Origin: Spirometra erinaceieuropaei
Lineage: Eukaryota; Platyhelminthes; Cestoda; Diphyllobothriidea; Diphyllobothriidae
Direction of reading: 5' to 3'
Length of the DNA: 64,000 nt
Assembly (NCBI GenBank): GCA_902702965.1
Contig: CACRXP010000170.1
Span: 175,152-239,151, forward strand
Below are positions 13,701-23,920 of this stretch, one piece after another; the stretch's first letter is position 1; every line of letters begins with the position of its first letter. The position numbers were made by a program, and so were the translations under genes. Below the pieces are notes generated by a model. The model saw only the letters and a program-made list of their open reading frames with translations, had not been told where the DNA came from and searched no databases.

Positions 13701-14914
13701 TGGCCTAAAAAAGTCTATTAAATTTCATAGAAAACATACATACAAATATTCGTCCTTTTTTCATTTGATAGAAAATTACGTCTTCTTACAATTTTATACT
13801 TGAAGAAAGGGTTTAATTCGGCTTTAAGGTAACTTTTCCATTCTGCAAATAATCTTGAACTCGATCTGCCGTTACACATGCATTTGGCGTTTCGAAACTA
13901 CAAGGCATATATTTTTCACGTACAGAAAGCCACAAATTTCCCTACAGTAGTCAGTGGAGATCATATGGGGTTCATATGATTTAGCAGTGGATTTGAGCCA
14001 TGTTGTTAACTTTGCAAGCAACACTAGTGAAGGGCCATTTCACGGCATTAAAAAAATCTCACAGTTAGAAACTTTTTTAAAACCAAATTATACCCTTCCT
14101 TCGAGTATAAAATGGAAAGGAGAATGAATATCTTGTGCATATTTTCCATGAAATATAACTGACTTTTAAGGGCATCGAAAACCAATGAGAAAAATGCTTG
14201 CTACTTAAGTAGTCATTTTGTACAGAGTGTAGTTCCTGCATGCGACCGAAAAGAATTTCGTTTGAAAACCGGCATCCTGAGGTAGATGAATTGTGATAGA
14301 ATTATTCCCCAAAATGGTTAGTTTTACAATCCTACTTAATTAATCTTTTTGAAACAACAACGCATTTCGGGATTTCGGTTGACATTTCATGAGTTAGCCC
14401 ACCTACTGTAGTTGTGCAATGCATTCTGTACGCCCGATGGTCTACAACACGGAAAATCAAGGTAGGATAGTAAAATCCGAATTTTACTTAGTAGACCGAT
14501 AACGGATGCTGAATTCAGTGGACGGTCTTTTGACTATGAGAAGCCTCCCCAATCCTCCAAATTGTCGGCTATTCTGACTACAACTGCTTCTGTGAACAAA
14601 AGGTTGCATTACTTTCATCACTATCGGTCCATACTATGAGGCATTTATGAAATACGAACTTATGCCTGGTGAACCAATGTTTTTTGCGTTTTCTGGACTT
14701 GCAGTTGGAGAAGCTGCGATCCCTCAAGTTCGGTGACAATGATGGCGGGAAGCCGATGCAGGATAACTTTCGCCCGCTTCAACCGCTAAACGCCCTTCAG
14801 GCGCCGCAGCCACGGGTGTTGTACAAATCCTGGTCTGCAGCCTCACAAATCTCCGTCGCAACCAGTCTCCTCTTACTCAGCCTGAGCTTGACGCTTTTCG
14901 GGCTTTTCTGTTAA
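4740..14914 (+). CDS. CA-1: secreted, probably GPI-anchored alpha-carbonic anhydrase, five coding exons
   Basis: Catalyses reversible hydration of CO2 to bicarbonate, probably at the outer cell surface. Coding exons are 4740-4797, 8382-8594, 10881-11032, 12061-12390 and 14705-14914. All junctions are GT-AG, with phases 1, 1, 0 and 0, giving 320 residues. Seen directly: an N-terminal hydrophobic signal peptide; HHWSYT near the mature start; the NNGHS motif with the proton-shuttle His (His64 in CA II numbering); QFHFHWG with two zinc-binding His; GSEHT; EMHIVAY with the third zinc His; and SLTTPPC with the catalytic Thr199 and a Cys that can pair with the Cys of MCSG, as in extracellular CAs. 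The C-terminus is a run of about 20 hydrophobic residues after SWSAAS, typical of a GPI signal (inferred). No frame break is seen. The introns hold repeats only. Membrane-type CA is near certain; the physiological role is not visible. Confidence 0.93.
4906..6560 (-). mobile_element. Long Tc1-like non-coding element, copy 1 (reverse orientation)
   Basis: Begins after a TA (4904-4905) with CAGTTAGTGACCTAATTCAT, the inverted match of the right end of the element at 58392-60268. Interior blocks also match that copy in reverse. Examples are AGGCAGTGTCACGTT near 5050 against 60110-60125, the AAGGCATTTACCGAA block near 5710 against 59460-59475, and the CCGTTGACGGAT block near 5923 against 59255. The far end is not clear and may be lost near 6560-6700, where a family B repeat begins. 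No transposase frame is recognised. It lies in intron 1 of CA-1. Confidence 0.6.
6705..6945 (+). repeat. Dispersed repeat B, copy in CA-1 intron 1
   Basis: Contains the family B hallmarks in order: AGCCAAAAGCCCATACACGC, TTTCGCCAATATTCTGCC, ATGACACAGCTG, TCAGTGGGTCCCCCAGCATT, and a later AATTTCCTTAGAAATTAATT block. At least eight copies in the window share this order. No protein or tRNA promoter is seen; its class is unknown. Confidence 0.65.
6955..7148. mobile_element. Family A, right arm only (A3)
   Basis: Only the right arm is present, ending TTTAGCCCACATACTG with TA after it. The left part is missing, so this is a truncated copy abutting repeat B. Confidence 0.6.
7430..8085. repeat. Repeat B cluster with inverted pieces
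   Basis: Family B pieces lie in - orientation at about 7430-7560, + at about 7565-7950 (with GTGGGTCCCCCAGCATTCCC) and - again at about 7950-8085 (ending TTAATTTCTAAGGAAATTAA). The three pieces form nested inverted repeats and account for most of this part of CA-1 intron 1. Confidence 0.55.
8382..8594 (+). CDS. CA-1 coding exon 2
   Basis: 213 bp. Acceptor TATCTTCGTAG, donor GTAAGG. Reads HHWSYTDSNTNPSKWAH, then MCSGWAQSPIALSS, and ends TNNGHS, the segment with the proton-shuttle His. Its length equals exon 2 of CA-2 and CA-3. Confidence 0.92.
8595..9270. other. CA-1 intron 2, first part: nothing recognised
   Basis: AT-rich sequence without a recognisable exon, RNA gene or repeat family. Short frames here have no support. 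Confidence 0.5.
9271..10225. mobile_element. Family A foldback element, copy A4 (right end lost)
   Basis: Starts CAGTAGATGTGCTAACTCAT at 9271 without a TA before it. The right arm is traceable to about 10225 (TTTTCGAATCGAAGATGCAT), and the terminal bases are missing. It is an old copy inside CA-1 intron 2. Confidence 0.65.
10357..10560 (+). repeat. Dispersed repeat E, copy 1
   Basis: The block ATATTTGGAGTAAATGACAG through TTGCGAAATAATTGCGAAAA is found reverse-complemented at 29300-29545. Function unknown. Confidence 0.6.
10881..11032 (+). CDS. CA-1 coding exon 3 (zinc ligands 1 and 2)
   Basis: 152 bp. Acceptor TTTCATGCAG, donor GTTTGT. Carries QFHFHWGGGNDRGSEHT: the first two zinc-binding His, the conserved Gln before them, and the Glu of GSEH. 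Ends FPLE in phase 0. Confidence 0.93.
11130..11315 (+). repeat. Repeat B copy in CA-1 intron 3
   Basis: Contains ATAGCCAAAAGCCCATACAT, TTCGCTGATATTCTGCC and TTGGGTCCCCCAGCATTCGC. The rest of the intron to 12060 shows no recognised element. Confidence 0.6.
12061..12390 (+). CDS. CA-1 coding exon 4 (third zinc ligand, catalytic Thr)
   Basis: 330 bp. Acceptor CCTTTCATAG, donor GTAAGT. Starts MHIVAYSSMY (third zinc His), contains GLAVVGVFFQ, and near the end FGSLTTPPCTENVQWTVMRN with the catalytic Thr pair, the disulfide Cys and the active-site Trp that CA-3 has lost. Confidence 0.94.
13110..13545. repeat. Dispersed repeat C, copy 1
   Basis: The block GTGCGGTAGATGCTGTGCAA, CACTATAAATTAA, GCTGTGGAGCTCGCGGTAGA recurs at 28740-29050 and 40110-40290. 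The upstream CpG-rich part (13130-13380) may belong to it. It contains a TATAAA-like motif; the class is unknown. 12391-13100 holds no recognised feature. Confidence 0.5.
13571..14408. mobile_element. Family A foldback element, copy A5
   Basis: 838 bp, flanked by TA at 13569-13570 and 14409-14410. Ends CAGTAGGTAAGCTAACTCAT and GAGTTAGCCCACCTACTG. Shorter than A1 through loss in the arms. Confidence 0.8.
14705..14914 (+). CDS. CA-1 coding exon 5 with hydrophobic C-terminal tail
   Basis: Acceptor TTCTGGACTTGCAG. Reads LEKLRSLKFGDNDGGKPMQD, then RVLYKSWSAAS, then ISVATSLLLLSLSLTLFGLF with Cys and TAA. The tail suits GPI attachment or membrane insertion. An ATTAAA about 90 bp on (near 15003) is a weak poly(A) signal candidate. 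Confidence 0.92.
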   Translation: MEKLRSLKFGDNDGGKPMQDNFRPLQPLNALQAPQPRVLYKSWSAASQISVATSLLLLSLSLTLFGLFC

Positions 14915-15485
14915 AAAGTATTTTCCCAACAAAATTCTCCGAGATCCCTTTGCTGAGAACAGTAAATTATACATGTTTTGTAATACTAAATGCATGCATT
15001 TATTAAAATCCTAAAATGATGAGTCAGCTTGTTAATGTACTTTACTGCCCAGTGTGGTTTACCTAGGAGGCAGTTACCGAGATCTGACCCGATTGGAGGC
15101 AAAAAATTGCGTTCTTTGGATCCGCGGGCTGTGGATTTCACGGTTGGATGCAATGTGACATCCAGGTAGCATTTTGGGGGGTAGTGAAGGAAGGAAGAGT
15201 GCGAAAATCGCATCGACTGGCCTGGTTTATTGCAGTTCAGTTTATTGGATGGGAATATAGGTGCTGAACCTTTGATCTCCCTATTTGTTACAAGGAAGCG
15301 AACTATGTCAAAAATGTGAAAATGGAAACATCAAACAGCTACAGAGTTTCTTCAGATTGGCAAAGATTTCAAAGCCAGACAGATAAACGAATTGTTCCAA
15401 GGGTTAAAATCATTGACGCTACTAGGTGTGCTGTACAGTAATCTGTCTATTGATGGTTGGTGCTATCTCAGTATCTGAGAGAGAC

Positions 15486-15575
15486 GAATTGAAAGAAGAC
15501 GTAGTTTCCTACCGACTGAGTGGAAGAATGAATATTTTATGCATGTTTTCCATGAAATATAATTGACATTCAACA
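15486..15575. mobile_element. Family A fragment
   Basis: An internal right-arm piece (AAAGAAGACGTAGTTTCCTA through TTTTCCATGAAATATAATTG) with no ends. 14915-15480 shows nothing else recognised. Confidence 0.5.
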
Positions 15576-15734
15576 GACATGCGTCGATAGTAAACTACTG
15601 GGGAACTAGATAATTAAGGAGGGATTACGGTATGACCATTTGTCGAAGAAACAAGATATTTCGATCGTTGCAGGAAGAAAGATGTGTTAATTTCCCATGA
15701 GGCGGGTCCGGCAACGGCGTCTTGGGGGCAGATA

Positions 15735-15930
15735 GGTGCAGAACTGTGCAATTATTTACCGTACTAACCACACGGGTATTAACTAAAAGCCTAGACACGC
15801 GTGTTTCGCCAATCTTATGCCGCTGTCTGACGCATCTACAAGGGGTTCGGTCCATCAGTGGGTCCCCCAGCTTTCTACGTGTGTTTTCTGGCATAGAAAC
15901 TCCAGTTTCACCTTGCCTCGTTTAGTTTCC
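15735..15930 (+). repeat. Repeat B copy
   Basis: Carries CGTGTTTCGCCAATCTTATG and ATCAGTGGGTCCCCCAGCTT. It belongs to the subfamily that replaces CATTCCC by CTTTC. Confidence 0.6.
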
Positions 15931-16079
15931 GAGGAAAGTAGTGTGCAGACTTAGATTAAATCTTTCGGAACAGACCTTTTCAAGCACGGTCCGAAATTGG
16001 ATATGGAAATTTGAGCTGTAATCCACTAAGTACTGCAAAATAACTGCGTAAAATTCACAAACGGACAACAGACAGCCAG

Positions 16080-16320
16080 TAGTACATACTTGTGCAGTGA
16101 TTTACCGTACTAACAACACAGGTATTAGCTAAAAGGCCCGACACGCGTGTTTCGCCGATCCTGTGCCGTTGCCTGACGTAGCTGCGAGCGTTTCATCTCA
16201 TCAGTGGGTCCCCCAGCTTTCCTCGTGTATATTCCGGCATACAAACTCCAGTTCCCTTTCGCCTTGTTTAATTTCCGAAAGATTTACTCCAAGTTGGTGC
16301 ACTACTGTCCTCGGAAATTA
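16080..16320 (+). repeat. Repeat B copy, same subfamily, tandem neighbour
   Basis: Carries CGTGTTTCGCCGATCCTGTG, ATCAGTGGGTCCCCCAGCTT and a TTAATTTCCGAAAGATTTAC end. It is about 350 bp from the previous copy. 16320-17020 after it shows no recognised feature. Confidence 0.6.
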
Positions 16321-17028
16321 AATAATGCAAGCAGTTAGGTATATAGTCAGGTGGACTTGCGCTGCTTCTGCCTCACTCGCCCTCTCACATTGGTGTTAAC
16401 ACAAAGTGAAGTCGACCAGGATGTGGGAGTGAGTGCAGCGGGCGGCAGATCTACACGTGTCGCACATGATGTTGTCCCTGAGGGGATTTCTAATGTTATG
16501 CAAGGAAAAGGGTCATTAATACCACAGTAAGGAGAGATATTTCAGTCTGACCAACAGTCGTAAAGTGAACCAGGTTGCTTCAAGCGACAACACTTAGCGT
16601 GATACGATAACTTGATTGTCGGAAGAAAAGAAACACCACATTCCTGCTAGGTCGAATAAACACTCTCCCCTCGAACACGCCAATGGCTTGTCCTAGTTAA
16701 ACCAACCGTGAATCGAAATAGGCGGGTTGACTGACATGACACTGGCTTCGTTCTCAGGGCAGTGAAACTGCGCCGTTAGAGGTTGGAACCTACTGGATCT
16801 GTCTTACATCTGCCATATCTGGTCGAATTTGTTAAACGCCCTCATCTAACGCGTGTTACGCTTGAAGAGCCAGTATGTATGAGATTTAAGTTTTACAAAA
16901 AGGGTGCCGTTTGACCGCCACGTGTGGCAAGGGCCACGGATGCCCCCTAACGCGTGTTCGGAGGTCGCGTGCGCGTAAATATGTTCACGATAAGACAAAA
17001 GTTCACCAAAATCACACCACTTTTCAAA

Positions 17029-17050
17029 TATATATATATATATATATATA
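17029..17050. repeat. (TA)n microsatellite
   Basis: About eleven TA units next to CCGG. On the - strand it follows a piece of the SINE tail module, as a similar AT tract does near 18970. Confidence 0.85.
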
Positions 17051-17154
17051 CCGGTAAAAGGGCGCTTACCGATCGTGTTACGGAGCACGCTCTTCCCCTT
17101 GTGCCTTGGGACTCTCTCTCTCGAGCCCAACTAGCAGCCTCACAGTGGTGCATA

Positions 17155-17392
17155 CTGTTATGTATGCAAAACAGAAGGGTAATTGGAAATAGGACGTGTA
17201 CTGAGTACGATAGACAGCACAAGTGAGGAGGCTTGGGGGGAACGGCCGGGTATCTGGCAAGGGGGACTGTCATAGGCTAATGGGTGGCCAATCAGCACAA
17301 AGAAGGTGCGAACAGGGGGCCATGACCTTGATCGTTCGCTTGTCACGCGTTTGTGGCATGATGTCCTGACGGCCCGAGCCAGATACGCTGCA
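17155..17392 (-). mobile_element. Putative 3' LTR of the gypsy element
   Basis: On the - strand a purine run (GGGTGGAGGGA) follows the integrase stop and could be the polypurine tract. The next bases, TGCAGCG, could open an LTR that closes near ATAACA at about 17155. Only one LTR is visible, so the borders are inferred and uncertain. Confidence 0.35.
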
Positions 17393-17466
17393 TCCCTCCA
17401 CCCTAAAGTGGAGAGCATGAGGGGGGGGGGAACAGTAAAGGTAATAGTGGATAGTCAGACAATGTT

Positions 17467-18620
17467 CTAATAAGATTCGTCCTGAAAGCGTTGGACAGGT
17501 TTGCGGATTCGGGTCGACCTTCTCAGGGCGGTATTTTCTACCTCTGCGCCGCTTTGTGCGGTCACTGGCTCCTCCGCCCCTAAGCTAGTGCTGGACGAGG
17601 TAGAAGGAGGTGGAACATACGCCTCGGTCGGTGGCGTAGTGCTCTGTGCAGGCAGTAGGGGTTCAGTCCTCGGGATGTCAGGATCCCTATCAAGGGTTGC
17701 TGGCAGTTCGAACTTTCCGAATTCTCTACTTGCTGTGTCCGTTCGGCTTCGAACTTGGTCCAGATGCCGACGCACAATTCTCCCATCTTCTAACTCTAAT
17801 TCCACTATTTGCCCCTCGCTTGTTCGAACTACCGCTGGACACCAGTTCGTTTCGTGTTCCAGTCGCGTGTAGACACTTTCGTTAGGCGCGACGACTCGTG
17901 GTTGGGTGTTCACATCATAACGTTCTTTCATCTTCGTCTGTTTTGCAATGACTCTATCCTGCGTTGATGGGTTAAGCAGGTCGAGTCGTGTGCGCAACTG
18001 CCGCTTGAACATCAATTCTGCAGGCGAAGCACCGGCTGAGTCGTTCGGTGTTATTCGATAGCTGAATAGAAAGCGTGACAACTTGGTGGCCAAGTCCGCT
18101 TCTGTCTGTCTGGCTAGTCCGTGCTTTATTGTCTGGACTGCACGCTCTGCGAGGCCATTTGAAGCAGCGTGGTACGGGGCAGTAGTTAAATGTCTAATTC
18201 CATTTTTCTCCATGAAATCTTTAAATTCTGCACTAATAAAGGCCGGACCATTGTCTGAAACGACCATTTCAGGTATCCCAAAAGTAGAAAAAACGGTCCG
18301 CAACTTGTTGATTGTAGTCAGTGAAGAACAAGAATTTCCTGTTGGAATCGCATCTATCCATTTCGTGTGGGCGTCAACTACCACCAAAAGCATATGGCCT
18401 TGGAATGGCCCAAAATAATCGACGTGTACCCTCTTCCACGGCGAGTCGGGCCAGGCCCAAGGCTTCAGAGGAACCTTCGGTAAGGTCTTCTGTGTTATTT
18501 GGCACACGTGACATGCTTTCACCACGTTTTCTATATCTGCGTCAATATTGGGCCACCAAACATAACATTGGCGACGCAGCCTAACGAACATGTCTTCATT
18601 GCTGCCTACACCGTTACCTT
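17467..18620 (-). CDS. Ty3/gypsy retrotransposon integrase (3' part of pol)
   Basis: The frame (open to 18912) holds a gypsy integrase from about 18590 to 17467. Seen in order: YVWWPNIDADIE and CHVCQ from the HHCC zinc finger region; the catalytic core with Asp in VHVDYFGPF, Asp in VVSDNGPAF and Glu in NGLAERAVQTIK; and a C-terminal part with the YDVNTQ and VYTRLEHETNWCPAVV blocks. Protease, reverse transcriptase and gag are absent, so this is a truncated copy. The first roughly 95 residues of the long open frame are not integrase but a SINE read through in frame. It integrated retrotransposon cDNA when intact; no activity is expected now. Confidence 0.85.
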
Positions 18621-18659
18621 TCTGGCCAGAGAACACCCAGAAGCCTGAAGACTGAAAAA

Positions 18660-18775
18660 CACTATCGACGAAAACAAGGGAGATTGAAATGGCCATTTCC
18701 GGCTTATTGGCCGTCGTCAGCCAGTCGTGTCCAACCCCGAATACCTGGAGTTCGATCCCGCGACCCAACGCCTCT
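18660..18775 (-). mobile_element. SINE piece nested in the gypsy element
   Basis: On the - strand a tRNA-like head (GGTCGCGGGATCGAACTCC) is followed by the SINE body (GGCTGACGACGGCCAATAAG, GGAAATGGCCATTTC). The same body occurs at 27.6, 48.5 and 51.0 kb. It lies where the integrase zinc finger should continue. Confidence 0.6.
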
Positions 18776-18834
18776 GCACCGGAGTCGTTGTTCTGCCGGC
18801 TGCGATCAAAAGTGTACAACTTTGGAGGAGCGCT

Positions 18835-18985
18835 CATCGATCGTATTGCGGAGACTACTCGTCCCGTTGCGCTGCTGTGCGGTTGCTGGTTGAGCTTGAG
18901 AGGAGGCTCCAAGGCATGTCGGGGCGAACGAATTTCGAAACAGGATCGGCGAGCGTCCTTTTAAAATTACATATATATACATGAA
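18835..18985 (+). repeat. SINE tail-like module ending in an AT tract
   Basis: Contains CGCTGCTGTGCGGTTGCTGG and GATCGGCGAGCGTCC, then ACATATATATACATG. It is inverted relative to the neighbouring SINE head, so this is a rearranged or double insertion. 18985-20120 shows no gene I recognise. Confidence 0.45.
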
Positions 18986-20124
18986 AAAGAGAACGTTCTT
19001 CGAAAAATCGAGTTGCACTCGTGAACTTTCAAGTTGGAGACACCAACCAGTCGTCAGACGAAATGAGCAGAAGAGAAAGTGAGATCTGCTGACTAGATCG
19101 GTTGGCGCGACCGGAAAATAACAGACAGACAGCTGGTGCATGAGAGTGGTGGGGTGGGCGACAACGTGCGAATTCACGAGTAGAACTCGGTTTTCCAAAG
19201 AACCTTCTCTTTTTTCATTATATCACCTCTGAATTTTCACTACGTCAGTGATGCATATATGCACATATTGAAACCACCCATCATGCTTCGATGGTCAAGA
19301 CTAGCGAAAGTGGAACGGTGTCCATGTACTCGTGTCATTTGCGACCTGGACTCTAACTCTACAAACTTTATTCGGACGAAGGGCTCTAATCTGACATAGG
19401 CGAAAATGTCAATTGTTCATTCCGTACAGAACAACTGGAGAAGGGATCGGAAAAAGCTGGCAACCACATGAATGCCCCTACGGCTGCGGGCACTTGTGTA
19501 GCATCTACCTACACTCTTTCCTCCTCCCACGTTTGAGCCCGTTGTCAAGACCAAGTCAAGAAGACCGGAGACGGGGGAGGCCGCAGGTGGATGGCTCGGA
19601 CGGATCCTCACCTTGGCGCTCCACTCCGCACCACCTGGTCCACAAATAAATGACCAGGATTTTGACCACAAAACAATGGGGTGGTGGCAGAGGTCCAGTT
19701 GCACGACGATTGCCGACAACAGGGTCCGCCAGCGCACCCCGCAAGTGTTGGCATTTGTTATTGCGCACAGATAACGCCTGCCAGAGTCCGATGTGGCCCC
19801 CGTGTTGGTCCAGCGCATCTAACACGTGGACCGTTTAGAGGGCACCCAGCTAATCCCACCTGTACCTGCTCAATCACATGCACATATACACGTGAACGAT
19901 TAGCATGGGGGTCACATCGCACAGTGGGATTTGCCATCGTGACAGTGAAATGTTGCAGGTAGAGCATGTGCACATCTCACTTGCCTGCGAAATGCGGTTC
20001 GCTGAGGTCAAGTCAAGTGGAGTTCGCGGGGGCCAGAAAGTGCATACGGAGTTCTCTGCGTCGTGCCAGCTGCGGCAGTCAGGAGGGTTGAGATGCGGAT
20101 TCTGAAGCATCTTTCTTCAATGTA

Positions 20125-21118
20125 CAGTAGATGTGCTAACTCATGAAATGTTAACCAAAATTTCGAAATGCGTTCTCGTTTCGAAAAGATAAATTAAGTA
20201 GTGTTGTAAAATTTATCATGATGCAGCATACATCTATAATGATCCAGTTACCTCAGGGTGTCGGCTTTCGGAAGAACTTATTTTCGGCTGCATGCAAGAT
20301 CCATACTCTGCAAAAAACGACTACTTATATAATATGCAATTCTCTCATCAATTTTAGATGCCCTTTAAAATTCAATTATATTTCATAAAAAACATGCATA
20401 AAAATATTCATTCTTTTACTTATTCGGTAGAAAATCACGTCTTCTTCAAATTTGAAACTCAAAAGGAGAGTATAATTCGGTTTTAAAAAAACTTTTCAAA
20501 TTCCCAAATAATTTTAAACCCGACCTGCTGTTACACTTGCATTCAGGGTTTCAAAACTACAAGCTGTATATTTTACGTGTACGGATAACCATGCAGTTCT
20601 CTACGGTGTTAAGAGGAGACCATATGTGTACATAAAAGTAAGCAGTGGATTTAAGCAATATTGTTAACTTTACAAACCACATTCGTAAATGTAGATACAT
20701 GACGTTTCATGAACGGTCATTTAACGGTATAAAAAAATCGCACAATTAGAAACTTCTTTAAAACCGAATTATACACTTCTTGTGAGTATGAAATTGGAAA
20801 AATACGTGATTTTCTGCCGAATAAGTCAAAGAATGAATATTTTTATGCATGTTTTTCATGAAATATAATTGAATTTTCAAGGGCATCGAAAATCAATGAG
20901 AAAATTGCATGCTAATTAAGTAGCCATTTTTTCAGAGTATAGATCTTGCATGCAGCCGAAATTAACTTCTTTCGAAAGCTGACACCCTGAGGTAACTGGA
21001 TCATTATAGATTTATGCTGCATCTTGATGGGTTTTACAACACTACTTAATTCATCTTTTCGAAACGAGAACGCATTTCGAAATTTCGGTTGACATTTCAT
21101 GAGTTAGCACATCTACTG
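20125..21118. mobile_element. Family A foldback element, copy A6
   Basis: 994 bp. TA before the left end; the right TA is changed to CA. Ends CAGTAGATGTGCTAACTCAT and GAGTTAGCACATCTACTG. Arms are well preserved and nearly the same length as A1, A7 and A10. 21119-22290 after it shows nothing recognised. Confidence 0.83.
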
Positions 21119-22299
21119 CACGCTCACTCCAGTCTACAGCGCCTTTAATGATTACCTCTCACTTATTGATTGTTTCTCGGTAGGGTGTCCTACTACAAAG
21201 GACCAACTATGGACTTCCAGGTAGAAGGTACTCTAGTCTTCTTGCGAGATGCCATCCACAATCCATCCCTTTGGGCGTCGCTGGAGTCTACAAGGTACTG
21301 AAATGAGAACCAATCGAGTCCAGGTATACGGGATCTGAAAAATAAAACAACCGGACCTGTTACTCCATTCGCCAATATCGTGTCAGTAGTAAGATAATCG
21401 TCGTTGCGAAGGCAGCTTGCGGAAGCACCGGACCACAGCCCGTACGGCCTCCTGCATTTGAGTTTGGTTTGTGGGAATAGCTCCCGCTATTAACAGACAG
21501 ATTGTCAGTGAATTGCGTATCCGAACTCTGAACACGGACTATATTCCAGATGTTGCTGAGTCACGCCTGGATTCATGACTGTATGGCCACTTTCCGTAAG
21601 CCTTAAACAGTCATGTCTAATGACGCATTTTGTTAGTGAACCCCTCACAGTAAAAATTCAATATGCGGGCGCGAGGACTGACAAGCAGTCCACAGCAACC
21701 CGAAAAACAGAAAGAATAGGAATCTGCCGGTTATCCTTTGAGTCAAACTATCGACGAAGCTGAAGAATGCGCATTGTCGAGTGTCCTCAAATTTCACTGC
21801 TTACCGAGATCTGAGTAGACAGAATACGAACTAATGTGAGTGGGATCTGTTTCTTAAAACCGGTCTGCATTGCAAGATATGAGTGGTACCTCTTAATGGC
21901 CTTGAAGGCCTAGCCTAGAGCTCTCAGCTGCTGAAAAAGTTTGCCGACATGAGCGCGCCTGACGTGGTTCAGGATTGGAATTCGAAGCCAAGTGGAGGGT
22001 CTTTGATTCGTTCGGTTGTCATGCCGTCTATGTGAGCATAATTTACACACGGTGTTTGAGGACTGCGGGATGAAAAGGTAGGATTTAAATCTGGTTGGAA
22101 TCGTGCTGGTTGCGTGGGAATGACGCAGATCGGCTGGACCTGATTTTTAGTGGACATACTGTTGTGGGCAGAAAAAAATGTATTCGCTCAAATCAAGCAA
22201 TACACGCATCCTACAGCATGAGTGTGCCAAGACGCCATCCTTTGTACAGGGGATCACGCAGTCGAAGACTGCCACCAGTGACCATATCGGCCAGCCAAA

Positions 22300-22700
22300 C
22301 GACTTTGCACTGGTGAAGCGTGGCAGTCCGCGCCTCCTTGATCTCCGCCGATTTGTCACGCTGTCCCTCCGTCCGCCCCACACTCCCTGCCGATCCGCTG
22401 CTGGGACGCGTAAGGCCAATCAATGCTGCCTCCTCCTCTGATTGGCTGGCGGACGCTGAGGCAGAGCGAAAGACGCACACACACGCGCTGGGGTTTAGGG
22501 GCCTCAACGGCGGACACGATACGACTTGCCTGGAGAGGCCGCTCGCGGCGACTGCTTGCAAAGCCTTTGTGTACACACCTCCCCATCAGTAAAAGTTGTC
22601 TAACCCAATACGTCTTACCTGACTTCTGACCTGAAAACCTCTGTCTTGTCAACAGAAGAAATCGCAGCCAACAACGACTTGTATGCGGGCGACTGGGTAA
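22300..22700 (+). repeat. Repeat F, left copy (GC-rich, CCAAT motifs)
   Basis: Contains CTGATTGGCTGGCGGACGCT, CACACACGCGCTGGG, GACTTGCCTGGAGAG and AAGCCTTTGTGTACACAC. The same blocks occur reverse-complemented at 28150-28560. It carries CCAAT-type motifs and looks promoter-like, but no gene is attached. Confidence 0.6.
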
Positions 22701-23193
22701 TCGTCACACCAACCCTGTAATAGCAAAGCGAGCTGGTTGCAAGCTCGTAACATGGACGCAGATCAGCGCCCCCGAGCTCGTTTAGAGCTCTTATTTGGCC
22801 AGGCAACCAAGCTCGATGCGCCCTCGTAACGTGCTCGTTCCGTGCTCTTTACGAGCTCGAAAATACGAGATTGCCGAATAAAATTAAACAGGGGTTTGTA
22901 CCCTCCTGATATCCGCCCACCCACCCTCACTCAATAGCAGTACTCCCCCAGATCCTTCCTAAGATAATAACAATCCAAACTACTTATAAAAATTTGATTT
23001 ATCAAAAATAGGATATAGAATAATTTGTTTGAAATATCCAAAAAGCCAATTGTCATCAATTGTCATTTGGCGTTCTGTCAAGATCTTCAGCTGGTTGGGC
23101 ATCTGAAAGGAAGGTAACGCAGAACAGTAAGTACATACATTGGCGTATTCACTCAACATTAAAATTACTTAAGCACACAATTTAATCCCTCAA

Positions 23194-23769
23194 CTATTTA
23201 TTAGCTTTCTGCAACGCGCTTTTTGATGCTTTATTGAATCTGCGTTGTTGCCGGTCATGTACCCGTTTGAAGACGTTGTTAAATGCGCCTTCCAGTTTTT
23301 GTCCATTTAAGGCATGATTGGCACAACACTTATTGAAGACGTCTGCACATAAATTAATAGCCTTACCGAGGATCAGGTCGTAGATTGGAGACCCAAAGAA
23401 GGCTTCTTCCTGGTCTTTTGCCGTAGAATGTCAAAAAATCAGTCACATCCTCGGTGAAGAGTGTGGAGAATATACGACCAACAAATGATGACGTATTATC
23501 CCCACCTGCCCCGCACAAGAAACATATCTATGCAAAGTGTTTATGTATAATAAATAAGTTACCAGTCGACGTCTGTACAGCCCGTCTGACAACGCCGCAA
23601 ACAGTCTGTCGTACGCGGCCAGCGAACATGCTTGTTGCCATGCTGGTCCTTCCTCAACCGGTAGAGGTGTGGAGGCGGCAACAAGACGCCTGACCTGTGC
23701 TTTTAAATTGTCGACTTTAGTGCACAGGTCAGTAAGTCGCTTAATCATATCCTGCTGTGAGTAGAGCAT
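23194..23769 (-). pseudogene. Unrecognised protein fragment, frame-broken, probably transposon-encoded
   Basis: Three open pieces follow each other on the - strand. First is MLYSQQDMIKRLTDLCTKVD with a short coiled-coil look, then FVGRIFSTLFTEDVTDFLTF, then DQEEAFFGSPIYDLILGKA and CCANHALNGQKLEGAFNNVF up to a TAG at 23194-23196. The last two are joined if one base in a run of four A is discounted. The layout recalls C-terminal domains of accessory proteins of some DNA transposons (weak inference). A PLE is inserted just upstream, at 23774. Confidence 0.45.
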
Positions 23770-23814
23770 CCAATCTTGAAGAAGGAGACACGATCGCCGG
23801 GAAAAGAGCTTTAT

Positions 23815-23862
23815 TAGCCTGACGTTTCGGATTCCTACTCGAATCCATCATCAGAGACAAAA
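23815..23862 (-). ncRNA. Hammerhead ribozyme motif, PLE-1 left terminal copy
   Basis: On the - strand: CTGATGA (23854-23848), stem II GGATTC/GAATCC, GAAAC, then GTC ending at 23821. All core positions of a type I hammerhead with a minimal stem III are present, as known for PLEs. Confidence 0.8.
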
Positions 23863-23920
23863 GAGCAGAAACGGGTGGTTGTTGCACAAGGGGCTGCGAT
23901 ATTTATAGGATGCAGCAGCC

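Noticed and set aside
18620..18912. N-terminal extension of the integrase as a novel domain
   Set aside because: It is SINE sequence read in frame; the same words occur in SINE copies at 27.6, 48.5 and 51.0 kb.
19417..19818. 133-codon frame and overlapping frames near 19.4-19.9 kb
   Set aside because: Open frames occur on both strands in a GC-rich stretch with no known motifs, so no strand is preferred.
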